A stretch of DNA of 64,000 nt from an uncultured Rothia sp. (lineage in GTDB: Bacteria > Actinomycetota > Actinomycetes > Actinomycetales > Micrococcaceae), in contig CAMIIP010000007.1 of assembly GCA_946222285.1 (NCBI GenBank), positions 1 to 64,000 on the forward strand, in the 5' to 3' direction. The translations under genes and the position numbers were made by a program. Shown here in pieces: positions 44,399-53,330 of the stretch (position 1 is the stretch's first letter; every line of letters begins with the position of its first letter). The notes below the pieces were generated by a model, which worked only from the letters and a program-made list of their open reading frames with translations, ran no database searches and was not told the origin of the DNA.

Positions 44399-44662
44399 TT
44401 AGGAAAGCTTGTTTACGCGTGCAGCAAGACCTGACTTCTTGTTAGCAGCGTTCTTCTTGTGAAGAACACCCTTAGAAACAGCCTTGTCCAGTTTGCGGCT
44501 CGCAGCCTGAAGAGCTGAGGTAGCTTCTTCTTTATTCTGCGCCTCAACAGCGGAATCTACCTTGCGGAGAGAAGTCTTAAGATCTGACTTGATTGCGTTG
44601 TTACGCAGACGAGCCTTCTCGTTGGTGAGGATGCGCTTCTTCTGGGACTTGATGTTTGCCAC
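44399..44662 (-). CDS. rpsT: 30S ribosomal protein S20
   Basis: A small basic 16S rRNA-binding protein of 87 residues. The N-terminus ANIKSQKKRILTNEKARLRN and the C-terminus GVLHKKNAANKKSGLAARVN are canonical. The start is GTG 44662 with AAAGAAAG upstream on the minus strand; the frame is open upstream without family match. The 5' region (44663-44790) contains inverted repeats, including TTGGTC 44689-44694 with GACCAA 44710-44715, and may hold an S20 autoregulatory leader. It shares a bidirectional terminator with holA. Confidence 0.96.
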   Translation of the reverse strand: MANIKSQKKRILTNEKARLRNNAIKSDLKTSLRKVDSAVEAQNKEEATSALQAASRKLDKAVSKGVLHKKNAANKKSGLAARVNKLS

Positions 44663-44835
44663 GATATAAAACTTTCTTTTTTGTCTAATTGGTCGGTGAG
44701 GGCTACGCTGACCAATCATCGACTGAGTGGCGTGGGGATACCTATGGCAATCGGTCAGCAGTGCCCGATGACCATCGGACACACAGCTAATTACTCTATC
44801 AGATAGGACTCTGGCAAGTCAGAGATTTTAACAAC

Positions 44836-45396
44836 TTAATGATGAGCTTGCTTGAAAGCTTCTTTGATGCGGTTAAATGTACCCGCATCCATGATGGATC
44901 CCTCTCGTCGTACCGCTTCAGCATTGACGCGTATCACACGATTAAGTTTGACCTCCGATGGGCGTCCCTGTCGATCCCACGCTCCGATTCCAATATCGAG
45001 ATAATTAGAATCGTGTTCGGTGCGGCTGTTGTGATCTTTGCTGGTAAGCATGAGGGCTAGCAGATGAGCGCCGTCGCGTCCCACTAAAATTACCGGACGA
45101 TCTTTACCCTGGCTAAAGTCCTCCTCATAGGGCACCCAGGTCCAGACAACTTCGCCAGGATCTGGTTTTCCATCTGCGTTAGGGGAGTAACTGAAATCTA
45201 TGGTGCCACGATAGTCTCCGGGATAAGATAACGAAGATTGGCTAACTTGCGAACTCCGTGGTGCTGTGTGCGGGCGCGAAGAACGCGGAACGGAACTCTG
45301 AGAAGAGTTCCCTTTATCCTGGATTTTCTGGTATTCCTTGTAGGTCCGCTGAGCTAGACCCAAGATTCGTTTGAGTGTTCCAAAATTAAACTGCAT
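44836..45396 (-). CDS. PemK/MazF-like protein, no antitoxin visible
   Basis: 187 residues. The C-terminal half (about 80-180) matches the PemK/MazF fold: GEVVWTWVPYEED, KDRPVILVGRDG, LMLTSKDHN and LNRVIRVNAEAVRREGSIMD. An N-terminal helical and low-complexity extension of about 60 residues is unlike compact MazF toxins. No antitoxin gene adjoins it, so a housekeeping or orphan role is likely. Such stand-alone proteins occur near rpsT and lepA in Micrococcaceae. ATG 45396 is used; TTG 45405 with GAGG eight bases upstream is equally plausible. Confidence 0.75.
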   Translation of the reverse strand: MQFNFGTLKRILGLAQRTYKEYQKIQDKGNSSQSSVPRSSRPHTAPRSSQVSQSSLSYPGDYRGTIDFSYSPNADGKPDPGEVVWTWVPYEEDFSQGKDRPVILVGRDGAHLLALMLTSKDHNSRTEHDSNYLDIGIGAWDRQGRPSEVKLNRVIRVNAEAVRREGSIMDAGTFNRIKEAFKQAHH

Positions 45397-45566
45397 GGAA
45401 TCCAATCTAGTCGCCTCACACAGAGAATAAAGACGTCAACCTAATTTGTCCCTATGTTTTCAGATGATTTGTGCTCTGATTTACGCAGATTTATTGAAAA
45501 CGTGGGAGACTAGATAATTGATCCAACTTGTCTCGCAGTTATCTGCGCTTGAAAGGAAAATCCTCA

Positions 45567-47411
45567 GTGTCACCTATGGCTTCTCACGCGCCCCAACCGG
45601 CGGCAACCAATCCGGAGATTCTCCGTAATTTCTGCATTATTGCCCATATTGACCACGGTAAGTCCACCCTCGCAGACCGCATGTTGCAGGCAACGGGTGT
45701 GGTAACGCCTCGCGAGATGAAAGCTCAGTATTTAGACCGTATGGATATTGAACGCGAGCGCGGCATCACGATTAAATCGCAGGCTGTTCGTATGCCTTGG
45801 GAGGTCGAGGGGCAAGCTTATGCACTGAATATGATTGATACCCCCGGTCACGTGGACTTCACCTATGAGGTTTCCCGTTCCTTGGCGGCTTGTGAAGGTG
45901 CTTTGCTTCTTGTGGATGCTGCCCAGGGGATTGAGGCTCAGACCCTCGCTAATCTTTATTTGGCCATGGAAAATGATTTGACGATTATTCCTGTGCTTAA
46001 CAAAATTGATCTTCCTGCTGCTAATCCGGATAAGTACGCCCAGGAACTGGCTAATCTTATTGGTGTGGAGCCCGAGGATGTTTTGCGAGTCTCGGGTAAG
46101 ACTGGTGAGGGCGTTGAGGCTCTGCTTGACCGCATTGTAGAGCTTATTCCTGCGCCTCAGGGGCAGGCTGACGCATCTGCTCGTGCTATGATTTTCGATT
46201 CTGTCTATGATTCTTACCGTGGTGTCGTTACCTATGTTCGTGTGGTGGATGGCAAATTAGAACCTCGCCAAAAGATCAAGATGATGTCTACCGGTGCTGA
46301 GCATGAGCTCTTGGAAATTGGTGTGATTTCGCCTGAGCCTAAACCCACTAAAGGGCTTGGTGTGGGTGAAGTGGGCTATCTGATTACCGGTGTGAAGGAC
46401 GTGCGTCAGTCCCGTGTGGGTGATACCGTTACGTCTTCGGTTAATTCGGCTGCTGAATCTCTTGGCGGATATGAAGACCCTAAGCCCATGGTTTTCTCTG
46501 GACTCTTTCCTATCGACGGTTCGGACTACCCGATTTTGCGTGACGCGCTGGATAAGCTCAAGCTCAATGATGCGGCTCTTATCTATGAGCCTGAAACATC
46601 GGTGGCCTTGGGCTTCGGATTCCGTTGCGGTTTCCTTGGTTTGCTTCATTTGGAGATTGTACGCGAGCGCCTAGAACGCGAATTTAATCTTGATCTGATT
46701 TCAACGGCTCCCAACGTTATTTATGATGTTGTGGATGAGCACGGCGAATCACGCCGCGTCACGAATCCCAGTGAGTTTCCTGAGGGAAAAATTGCCACCA
46801 TTAAAGAGCCGATGGTTGCCTGTACCATCATTGCGCCCAGTGAATTTATCGGAGCCATTATGGAGCTCTGCCAGTCTAAACGTGGTCAGCTTGGCGGTAT
46901 GGACTATCTCTCGGAAGACCGTGTGGAATTGCGCTACCGTCTGCCTTTGGCAGAAATTGTTTTTGATTTCTTCGATCAGCTCAAATCGCGGACCAAGGGT
47001 TATGCTTCTTTGGATTGGAAGTTTGACGGCGAAGAAGAAGCCGATTTGGTGAAGGTAGATATTTTGCTTCAGGGTGAGAAGGTAGATGCTTTCTCGGCAA
47101 TTACTCATAAAGATAAGGCCTACTCTTACGGTGTGATGATGACCGGTAAACTCCGCGAGCTGATTCCTAGGCAGCAGTTTGAGATACCGATTCAGGCGGC
47201 TATTGGTTCGCGTATTATTGCTCGTGAGAATATTCGCGCTATCCGCAAGGATGTTCTTTCTAAGTGTTACGGTGGCGATATTTCTCGTAAGCGTAAGCTT
47301 TTGGAGAAGCAGAAAGCCGGTAAGAAGCGTATGAAGATGGTTGGACGTGTGGAGGTTCCGCAGGAAGCCTTTATTGCAGCTCTGTCTTCGGGGGAGGAAA
47401 CCAAGAAGTGA
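45567..47411 (+). CDS. lepA: Elongation factor 4 (back-translocating GTPase)
   Basis: Ribosome-bound GTPase related to EF-G that assists initiation and biogenesis. It has 614 residues. G1 is AHIDHGKST (26-34), switch II DTPGHVDF and G4 NKIDLP are present, and the LepA-specific C-terminal region SYGVMMTGKLRELIPRQQFE and KDVLSKCYGGDISRKRKLL closes it. GTG 45567 is chosen, with GAAAGGAAAA upstream; the frame is open to 45528 without a better site. It overlaps hemW by four bases (GTGA). Confidence 0.96.
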   Translation: MSPMASHAPQPAATNPEILRNFCIIAHIDHGKSTLADRMLQATGVVTPREMKAQYLDRMDIERERGITIKSQAVRMPWEVEGQAYALNMIDTPGHVDFTYEVSRSLAACEGALLLVDAAQGIEAQTLANLYLAMENDLTIIPVLNKIDLPAANPDKYAQELANLIGVEPEDVLRVSGKTGEGVEALLDRIVELIPAPQGQADASARAMIFDSVYDSYRGVVTYVRVVDGKLEPRQKIKMMSTGAEHELLEIGVISPEPKPTKGLGVGEVGYLITGVKDVRQSRVGDTVTSSVNSAAESLGGYEDPKPMVFSGLFPIDGSDYPILRDALDKLKLNDAALIYEPETSVALGFGFRCGFLGLLHLEIVRERLEREFNLDLISTAPNVIYDVVDEHGESRRVTNPSEFPEGKIATIKEPMVACTIIAPSEFIGAIMELCQSKRGQLGGMDYLSEDRVELRYRLPLAEIVFDFFDQLKSRTKGYASLDWKFDGEEEADLVKVDILLQGEKVDAFSAITHKDKAYSYGVMMTGKLRELIPRQQFEIPIQAAIGSRIIARENIRAIRKDVLSKCYGGDISRKRKLLEKQKAGKKRMKMVGRVEVPQEAFIAALSSGEETKK

Positions 47412-48652
47412 GCCCAGCTCAACCTCTTGGAATGCCAGCTCCTGCTCACGGTCTGATTGGAGCGGAATCAGTTGCCGCAGGTGCTGGTAAACCTTTTTCT
47501 CTCTATATTCATGTGCCTTACTGTTCGGTGCGTTGCGGTTACTGTGATTTCAACACCTACGCCCAGGATGATTTTGGTAACGGTATAAGTTTGGAAACCT
47601 ACGCGGATGAGGCAATTGCTGAATTGGACTTTGCTCAAAAGGCTCTGGCAGAGTCGGGGGCAGTTGTGCCACCGCTTCATTCCATCTTCTTTGGCGGTGG
47701 AACACCTACTCGTCTACCAAGTGCCCATTTAGTGCGCATATTGCAGCACGCCATTGCGCTTTTTGGGCTGGAGGACGGCGCTGAGATTACTACTGAGGCC
47801 AATCCCGATTCAGTGACTCAGCAGGATATCGAGATCCTCGCCCGGGGTGGTTTCAGCCGTATTTCTTTGGGGATGCAGTCGGCGGTTCCGCGCGTCCTGA
47901 ATATTCTTGATCGCACCCACACTCCGGCGAATGTACCCAAGGTGGTGCAGTGGGCGCAACAGGCAGGGCTTCAGGCTTCTGTTGATCTAATTTTTGGTTC
48001 TCCCGGCGAAACTTTGGTTGAGTGGGAAGAGTCTTTGCGCGCTGCGGTTTCTTATCAGCCCGATCATATTTCTGCTTATTCGCTCATCGTGGAGGAAGGC
48101 ACCAAGATGTGGGTGCAGATTCGGAGGGGTGAGCATCAACTTCCTGACGATGATCTCATGGCTGATATGTATCTGCTGGCAGATCGTATCTTGGGAGAAG
48201 CCGGCTATCACTGGTATGAAGTCTCAAATTTTTCGCGCGATGTATTCACCAGAAGCAAGCATAACCTTGCCTACTGGAACAACGCGAACTGGTGGGGGAT
48301 TGGTCCCGGTGCTCATTCGCACTTTGGTGGAACTCGCTGGTGGAATGTGAAGCACCCCGTATCCTATTCTCACCGGATTCGTGAGAAGGTTTCTCCGGCT
48401 CAGGCATGTGAGATGCTGACGCCTCAACAACAACGATTCGAAGAAGTGATGTTAGGTCTGAGGATTCGTGAGGGGCTTCGCCAAGAAATATTACTGAAGG
48501 ATTTTAGCCAAGAAACCATTCAGCGTAAATTATCCTGGCTGAGGCAAGAAGAACTGATTGAAAATCCAGAAGAATCTGGAGAGCGGATCGTTCTTACGCT
48601 CAAGGGTAGGCTTCTCGCTGATGCTGTTACCCGCGAATTATTACCTGAATAA
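47408..48652 (+). CDS. hemW: HemW-type radical SAM protein
   Basis: Radical SAM protein of the HemN/HemW family, 414 residues. The cluster-binding CxxxCxxC is C39-SVR-C43-GY-C46 followed by DF, the HemW-type pattern (true coproporphyrinogen oxidases have an additional Cys). FFGGGTPTRLP and SLGMQSAVPRVLNILDRTHT are SAM-site segments. HemW is a haem-binding chaperone that inserts haem into enzymes, so older labels as coproporphyrinogen dehydrogenase are probably wrong. The start is GTG 47408, overlapping lepA. Confidence 0.93.
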   Translation: MSPAQPLGMPAPAHGLIGAESVAAGAGKPFSLYIHVPYCSVRCGYCDFNTYAQDDFGNGISLETYADEAIAELDFAQKALAESGAVVPPLHSIFFGGGTPTRLPSAHLVRILQHAIALFGLEDGAEITTEANPDSVTQQDIEILARGGFSRISLGMQSAVPRVLNILDRTHTPANVPKVVQWAQQAGLQASVDLIFGSPGETLVEWEESLRAAVSYQPDHISAYSLIVEEGTKMWVQIRRGEHQLPDDDLMADMYLLADRILGEAGYHWYEVSNFSRDVFTRSKHNLAYWNNANWWGIGPGAHSHFGGTRWWNVKHPVSYSHRIREKVSPAQACEMLTPQQQRFEEVMLGLRIREGLRQEILLKDFSQETIQRKLSWLRQEELIENPEESGERIVLTLKGRLLADAVTRELLPE

Positions 48653-48658
48653 ATAGTT

Positions 48659-48699
48659 AAGCGGGGGGCAATACCGGTTCGGTATTGCCCCCCCCGCTT
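48659..48699. terminator. Bidirectional terminator between hemW and the DUF4870 gene
   Basis: AAGCGGGGGGCAATACC (48659-48675) pairs with GGTATTGCC...CGCTT (48681-48699), the distal arm having two extra Cs. It lies between convergent genes, but T-runs on either side are short. Confidence 0.8.
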
Positions 48700-48707
48700 G
48701 AGAGAAT

Positions 48708-49178
48708 TTAACGTCGAGAAAAAAAGCGATCGAATAGTAAGGTGTTACCTCGATACTGGTATGGATTACCGCGATTGACTTTAATGCCCGCAATCAACGA
48801 CATTAAGGCGAGGTAGCTCCACAATAACGCAGCAATTAACCCGAAAATCCACCCAACGAAGGGTAGCGATGCAAGAAGCATCGAAACAATAATAATGATG
48901 GTTGGTAGCAACGTAAAATTAAACGCTTCACGCGACTCCTGCTCAGTAAATGCGCCGCGGTCACGGTAGAGGTAATACACGATTCCGGAAGGCAAACAGC
49001 CAATGACGCCGCCGAAATGGGCGAGAGTCGCAATATTACGATCCTGGTGCACTGTCAGCCTATTAGGAGTAGCCGAGCTACCTTCAAACTTCGCTTCAGC
49101 GGTTGACCTTGATTTCAAAGAATTCCCATTCTGGTTAGTTCCCAGCCTAGGCTGAGCGGAATATCTGACCATCCTCAT
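48708..49178 (-). CDS. DUF4870 membrane protein
   Basis: About 156 residues. A polar N-terminal 45 residues is followed by the DUF4870 domain: LAHFGGVIGCLPSGIVYYLY, then EAFNFTLLPTIIIIVSMLL and a third hydrophobic segment (IFGLIAALLWSYLALMSLI), giving three transmembrane helices. Function is unknown. The start is uncertain: ATG 49178 and ATG 49172 are both possible and neither has a clear ribosome binding site. It shares the minus strand with the DUF3097 gene 75 bases upstream. Confidence 0.8.
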   Translation of the reverse strand: MRMVRYSAQPRLGTNQNGNSLKSRSTAEAKFEGSSATPNRLTVHQDRNIATLAHFGGVIGCLPSGIVYYLYRDRGAFTEQESREAFNFTLLPTIIIIVSMLLASLPFVGWIFGLIAALLWSYLALMSLIAGIKVNRGNPYQYRGNTLLFDRFFSRR

Positions 49179-49253
49179 TCTAAAAGAAATTGTTAGCCGA
49201 TAAAGGGGTAAGCCCAAATTACCTAGAATCTTTCAGGAGAGTTCGACCACAGC

Positions 49254-50123
49254 TTAGTGCTCTGTATCGAAAGTGAGAAAATCGATGAGTGATTCGACAG
49301 GACCCAAAATTTCCGGTTGTAGATCAGAGAAGCTGTTAACTTTTGTCAGTAGTTTTTTCCAGCCCAAGGCAATATCTTCCTGAGTTTGACTTGGCCATCC
49401 AAAACGGCGCAAAATACCCACTTTCCATTCTTCAGAGCGAGGTATGACGGGCCAGGCCTTAATACCGAGGGCGGCAGGTTTAACAGATTGCCATACATCA
49501 ACGTAGGGATGTCCCACAATCTTGACATTTTCTTTGGCACCGGGAACTTTCATTGCCTCGGCAGCAATAAATGATTCTTTACTACCCTTCACGAAATGAT
49601 CGACTAATATGCCAAGTTTCCGTTCAGATGAAGGAGCAAAAGTTTCGATAGCCTGAGCCAGATGATCAATTCCGTGTAGGGGTTCTACAACGATTCCTTC
49701 AACTCGCAGATCGTGTCCCCAGATTTTTTCAATCAGTTCAGCATCGTGAATTCCTTCAACCCATAGACGGGAAGCGCGAGCTATTCTTGCCGGAGCATTT
49801 TTGATTGCCACCGAGCCCGAGCGACTTATTAACTTGGTTGGTTGAGTAGGCTTCCGTTGGGGTGGAACAACTTTGACGGGTTTTCCTTCTAGCAAAAATC
49901 CAAATCCGAGCGGGAAGGTTTTAACTGCCCCTGCAGCGTTTTCAAGTCCGATCACTCTCATTCCGCCAATAGTTTGCAGGGATACGACGACGCCTACCCA
50001 TCCACTTTGTACGTCTTCTAGGAGCAGACCGGGTTTGACGGGAACTTCTCTTAGCTGAGGCTTTTGGTTTTGGGAAGCTACAGTAGTAAAATCCTGGGCA
50101 CCCCAGCTATAACGGTCAGACAA
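49254..50123 (-). CDS. DUF3097 family protein
   Basis: 289 residues, a family confined to actinobacteria and usually next to hemW and hrcA. Visible features: GLLLEDVQSGWVGVVV near 32-47, RLWVEGIHDAELIEKIWG (about 118-135), GIVVEPLHGIDHLAQAI, LGILVDHFVKGSKESFIA and IVGHPYVDVWQSVKP. The VEGxxDAELIEK pattern resembles a Toprim-like glutamate motif, suggesting a nucleic-acid enzyme, but no activity is known. ATG 50123 is preceded on the minus strand by AAAGGAGCC, a strong site. It is divergent from hrcA. Confidence 0.9.
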   Translation of the reverse strand: MSDRYSWGAQDFTTVASQNQKPQLREVPVKPGLLLEDVQSGWVGVVVSLQTIGGMRVIGLENAAGAVKTFPLGFGFLLEGKPVKVVPPQRKPTQPTKLISRSGSVAIKNAPARIARASRLWVEGIHDAELIEKIWGHDLRVEGIVVEPLHGIDHLAQAIETFAPSSERKLGILVDHFVKGSKESFIAAEAMKVPGAKENVKIVGHPYVDVWQSVKPAALGIKAWPVIPRSEEWKVGILRRFGWPSQTQEDIALGWKKLLTKVNSFSDLQPEILGPVESLIDFLTFDTEH

Positions 50124-50185
50124 GGTGGCTCCTTTGCTTTGAGCGTACGGGGAAAAGAGTTCTTACCTCAAGTATTAGAGTTGTG

Positions 50186-50212
50186 TTAGCACTTGATGCA
50201 GGTATCTGCTAA
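50186..50212 (+). promoter_or_regulatory. Degenerate CIRCE operator upstream of hrcA
   Basis: TTAGCA (50186-50191) and TGCTAA (50207-50212) are perfect outer arms at the exact CIRCE spacing. The inner bases diverge: the left arm is TTAGCACTT (8 of 9) and the right is ATCTGCTAA (6 of 9) against TTAGCACTC-N9-GAGTGCTAA. It is 22 bases before the hrcA start, where autorepression by HrcA would act. Confidence 0.7.
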
Positions 50213-50233
50213 TTTTCTGGCCCTCGATAGAAA

Positions 50234-51241
50234 GTGAAGAATAGTTTTTTGACACGTCAACATCAAATTCTTCAGGCAGTTATTGAGGACTATGTTAGTT
50301 TACGCGAACCGGTTAGTTCTAAGGCTCTGGTAGAGCGCCATCAACTCGGTGTTTCTAGCGCAACTGTGCGGCATGAAATGGCTACTCTGGAAGAGATGGG
50401 GCTTATTCAGGCGCTCCATTCTAGCTCGGGGCGAGTACCAGCTGCAAAGGGCTACCGCTTTTTTGTCGATAAGATCGCTTCGCCTCGTCCGCTCAAACCG
50501 GCTGAGAAGAACGCCATTCACCGGCTCCTAGATACCTCAGATACTTTAGCGGAAGTATACGAACAAACGGTTCGATTACTTTCTCAGCTCACCCATCAGG
50601 TAGCGATTCTGCAACTTCCCAAAAATACTGGTGAGTCCATTCGACACATCGAAATATTAGATGTTTCTTCACAAAGCCTTTTAGCTATCCTGCTAGATAA
50701 TGCAGGTCAGGTTTATCAGAAAATAATTCTTATCCCTGCCTTTACCGAATCAGTTGAGCAGTTGCAACAGGATATTGCCGATTTACTTAAGGGGCAGAGC
50801 TTTTCTCAAGCGCGCCTAAAAATACAGCACAGTCTCGCACCAATCTCTTCCTCTTCCAGCTTGTCTATAATTCTTCATGCAATAGATGATCTACTGGTTT
50901 CTAAGCAGTCTTCAAAATTGCTGATTTCGGGAACATCATATTTAGCCGAATCTACCGAAGATTTCTCCCGGAGCATTGCCCCTATCCTAGAAGCTCTCGA
51001 AGAGCAGGTCACCATGTTGCAACTGTTAAATGCCATGACGGAAAATGACCATGTTACGGTTCGAATCGGCTCGGAGAACCAGGCTCAAAAGCTTAGTGAA
51101 GCCTCCATCGTAGCGTCGCCCTATGGCGCATCGTCTTCTCGCAATCTGGCGGTTCTGGGACCAACACGCATGGATTATTCTTCGAGCATGGCCACCGTAC
51201 ATGGAGTAGCGAACTACCTCTCAAAGATTTTGGGAACCTAG
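50234..51241 (+). CDS. hrcA: Heat-inducible transcription repressor HrcA
   Basis: Represses chaperone genes by binding CIRCE when GroEL is free. It has 335 residues. The N-terminal winged helix includes TRQHQILQAVIEDYVSLREP, VSSATVRHEMATLEEMGLI and SSGRVPAAKGYRFFVD; a central regulatory domain and the C-terminal RMDYSSSMATVHGVANYLS complete it. The start is GTG 50234 with GAAAG upstream. It heads an hrcA-dnaJ-rsmE-phoH block as in other actinobacteria. Confidence 0.95.
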   Translation: MKNSFLTRQHQILQAVIEDYVSLREPVSSKALVERHQLGVSSATVRHEMATLEEMGLIQALHSSSGRVPAAKGYRFFVDKIASPRPLKPAEKNAIHRLLDTSDTLAEVYEQTVRLLSQLTHQVAILQLPKNTGESIRHIEILDVSSQSLLAILLDNAGQVYQKIILIPAFTESVEQLQQDIADLLKGQSFSQARLKIQHSLAPISSSSSLSIILHAIDDLLVSKQSSKLLISGTSYLAESTEDFSRSIAPILEALEEQVTMLQLLNAMTENDHVTVRIGSENQAQKLSEASIVASPYGASSSRNLAVLGPTRMDYSSSMATVHGVANYLSKILGT

Positions 51242-51294
51242 AAATTCCTCACTACCATTTACCTAGACACAACCCTAAGAGAAGGAAAATATTC

Positions 51295-52422
51295 TTGAGT
51301 AATCATTATGAAACCCTAGGCGTCTCTAAAGATGCTAGCCCCGAAGAAATCAAAAAAGCTTACCGCAAACTAGCACGCAAACTGCACCCGGATATTAACC
51401 CTTCTCCCGAAGCTGCGGAAGAGTTTAAACGCCTTTCGCATGCCCACGATGTTCTATCGGATCCTGAAAAACGCAGAATTTATGATCAAACCGGTAACGA
51501 AAATGGTCAGGCTCAGGGAGGTTTCGGTGGTACCGGAAACTTTGGTGGATTTGGTGGTTTCTCCGATATTTTCGAAACCTTTTTTGGTCAGCAACAGCAG
51601 GGACCAGCCTCACGTACTCGTCAGGGGCAGGATGCGCTGATTAATGTTCGGATTAATCTTAAAGATGCTGTTTTTGGTACTGACAAGCCAATTACTGTAG
51701 ATACGGCTATCACTTGCGAAGTCTGTGGTGGAAATGGATGTGCTCCTGGGACTCATCCGGAAACCTGCGATACCTGCAAGGGGCAGGGATACATGCAACG
51801 CCAGGTTCAATCAATTTTGGGTACAGTCGTGCAGCCTGTTGAATGCCCCACCTGTCACGGCTTCGGCACCGTCATTAAGCATCCTTGTCAGGAATGTTAT
51901 GGCGAAGGACGCGTACGAGAGCGCAAGCCACTGACCGTCAAAATTCCAGCAGGCGTTAATGATGGGGCTCGAATTCGTCTAACTGGAGAAGGCGAAGCAG
52001 GGGTTGCTGGCGGAGCTAATGGAGATCTCTATGTTGAATTACGGGTAGACCATGACCCAACCTTTAGCCGGGAGGGCGATAACCTTCATGCTCATGTAGG
52101 CATTTCAATGGCATCAGCTGCACTGGGTAGCACTATTACTTTAGATACATTTGATGGTCTCCAAAAACTTGATATCAAAGCCGGAACTCAATCAGGTGAT
52201 GTTATTACGCTCAAGGAATTGGGGGTAAAACATCTACGGCGTAACGGGCGAGGAGATCTATGGGTACATATTGAAGTACGTACCCCAACTGACCTGAGTC
52301 ATCAAGAAAAAGAATTACTCAAACAGTTTGCTGTTCTGCGCAAAGAAGATCTCACTCAAAGCGAAACGCTCACTGAAAAGCAAGGATTTTTCTCTCGTTT
52401 CAAAGAACGTTTCGATAAGTAA
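51295..52422 (+). CDS. dnaJ: Molecular chaperone DnaJ
   Basis: Co-chaperone stimulating the DnaK ATPase. It has 375 residues: J domain 1-70 with HPD at 31-33, a Gly/Phe-rich linker (about 75-100), a zinc domain with four CxxCxGxG repeats from C141 to about 203, and C-terminal substrate-binding domains. This is the DnaJ2 copy usually found after hrcA; a second one beside dnaK is expected elsewhere. TTG 51295 has AGAAGGAAAA upstream, 53 bases after hrcA. Confidence 0.96.
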   Translation: MSNHYETLGVSKDASPEEIKKAYRKLARKLHPDINPSPEAAEEFKRLSHAHDVLSDPEKRRIYDQTGNENGQAQGGFGGTGNFGGFGGFSDIFETFFGQQQQGPASRTRQGQDALINVRINLKDAVFGTDKPITVDTAITCEVCGGNGCAPGTHPETCDTCKGQGYMQRQVQSILGTVVQPVECPTCHGFGTVIKHPCQECYGEGRVRERKPLTVKIPAGVNDGARIRLTGEGEAGVAGGANGDLYVELRVDHDPTFSREGDNLHAHVGISMASAALGSTITLDTFDGLQKLDIKAGTQSGDVITLKELGVKHLRRNGRGDLWVHIEVRTPTDLSHQEKELLKQFAVLRKEDLTQSETLTEKQGFFSRFKERFDK

Positions 52423-52434
52423 GGGGCGAAGTCG

Positions 52435-53199
52435 GTGTCTGCACCAATTTTTTATCTTTCCCCAGGCATGTTGGACGACGTCGAGCCCGGTAATTTTGTT
52501 GAGTTGTTAGGCGATGAGGGACATCATGCTCGTACCGTCAAACGTCTTAACGTCGGTGAAAAAATTGATGTAGCAGATGGGTCTGGTCTGCGAATTCTTG
52601 GAGAGGTCGCTGAGCTTTTGCCCGAGGGTCTTCGTGTGAGAGTACTTGAGGTTCTCCCGCAGGCATCGGGTCCAGAGGTTATTTTGGTGCAGGCACTGGC
52701 TAAGAATGACCGCGATATTCTGGGAATTGAGACAGCTACCGAATTAGGGGTAACCGGGGTCATTCCCTGGGTTGCTGACCGTTCTATCGTACGCTGGAAA
52801 AAAGAACGTTTAGAGAAGCACCACACCAAGTGGGAAAACACGGTTCGTGCCGCCGCTAAGCAGTCTCGTAGCCCCCGAATTCCTGAGGTCTACGATTTAC
52901 ATACCAGCGCAGAGTTAGCGGCAGTTTTTTCCGAAGATACTTCCTCCGGTGCCCATGTTTTTATGTTGCACGAGTCTGGTTTGAACAAATTCAGTTCTCA
53001 AATTCGCTCCGTGGAGATAGAAACTGAAACAACAATTTACGTGATAGTTGGTCCCGAAGGAGGTATTTCAGAGAGAGAAATTTCGCTCTTTGAAGATGCT
53101 GGTGGAAAGACAGCCCTACTAGGAAACGAAGTTTTACGGTCCTCGACGGCGGGAGCGGCAGCAATCGTCGTCCTCAAAACGCTGCTGGGGCAATGGTAA
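52435..53199 (+). CDS. rsmE: 16S rRNA (uracil-1498-N3)-methyltransferase
   Basis: SPOUT methyltransferase for m3U1498 of 16S rRNA. It has 254 residues. The N-terminal PUA-like part has HHARTVKRLNVGEKIDVADG; the C-terminal SPOUT knot has YVIVGPEGGISEREI and LGNEVLRSSTAGAAAIVVL, which bind S-adenosylmethionine. The start is GTG 52435 with AAGGGGCGAAG upstream, 12 bases after dnaJ. Confidence 0.95.
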   Translation: MSAPIFYLSPGMLDDVEPGNFVELLGDEGHHARTVKRLNVGEKIDVADGSGLRILGEVAELLPEGLRVRVLEVLPQASGPEVILVQALAKNDRDILGIETATELGVTGVIPWVADRSIVRWKKERLEKHHTKWENTVRAAAKQSRSPRIPEVYDLHTSAELAAVFSEDTSSGAHVFMLHESGLNKFSSQIRSVEIETETTIYVIVGPEGGISEREISLFEDAGGKTALLGNEVLRSSTAGAAAIVVLKTLLGQW

Positions 53200-53309
53200 A
53201 AGCCTTTCAACTTGGCTAACCTGCGCTCACCTAATATTCATGCTGAGAAACTATTTTCTGGCTCAAACACCAGCTAGTCTAGTTTTAACCTACTTCAAGG
53301 AGCTCTGAT

Positions 53310-53330
53310 TTGGCCTTCGGCCGTGTATGA
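53310..53330 (+). CDS. Possible six-codon leader ORF ahead of phoH
   Basis: TTG GCC TTC GGC CGT GTA TGA (MAFGRV) follows AAGGAG with seven bases of spacing. Its stop TGA overlaps the phoH ATG (ATGA). phoH itself has no separate ribosome binding site, so this mini-ORF may couple ribosomes to phoH. An alternative is that phoH initiates at the ATG alone with the AAGGAG acting at long distance. Confidence 0.3.
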   Translation: MAFGRV

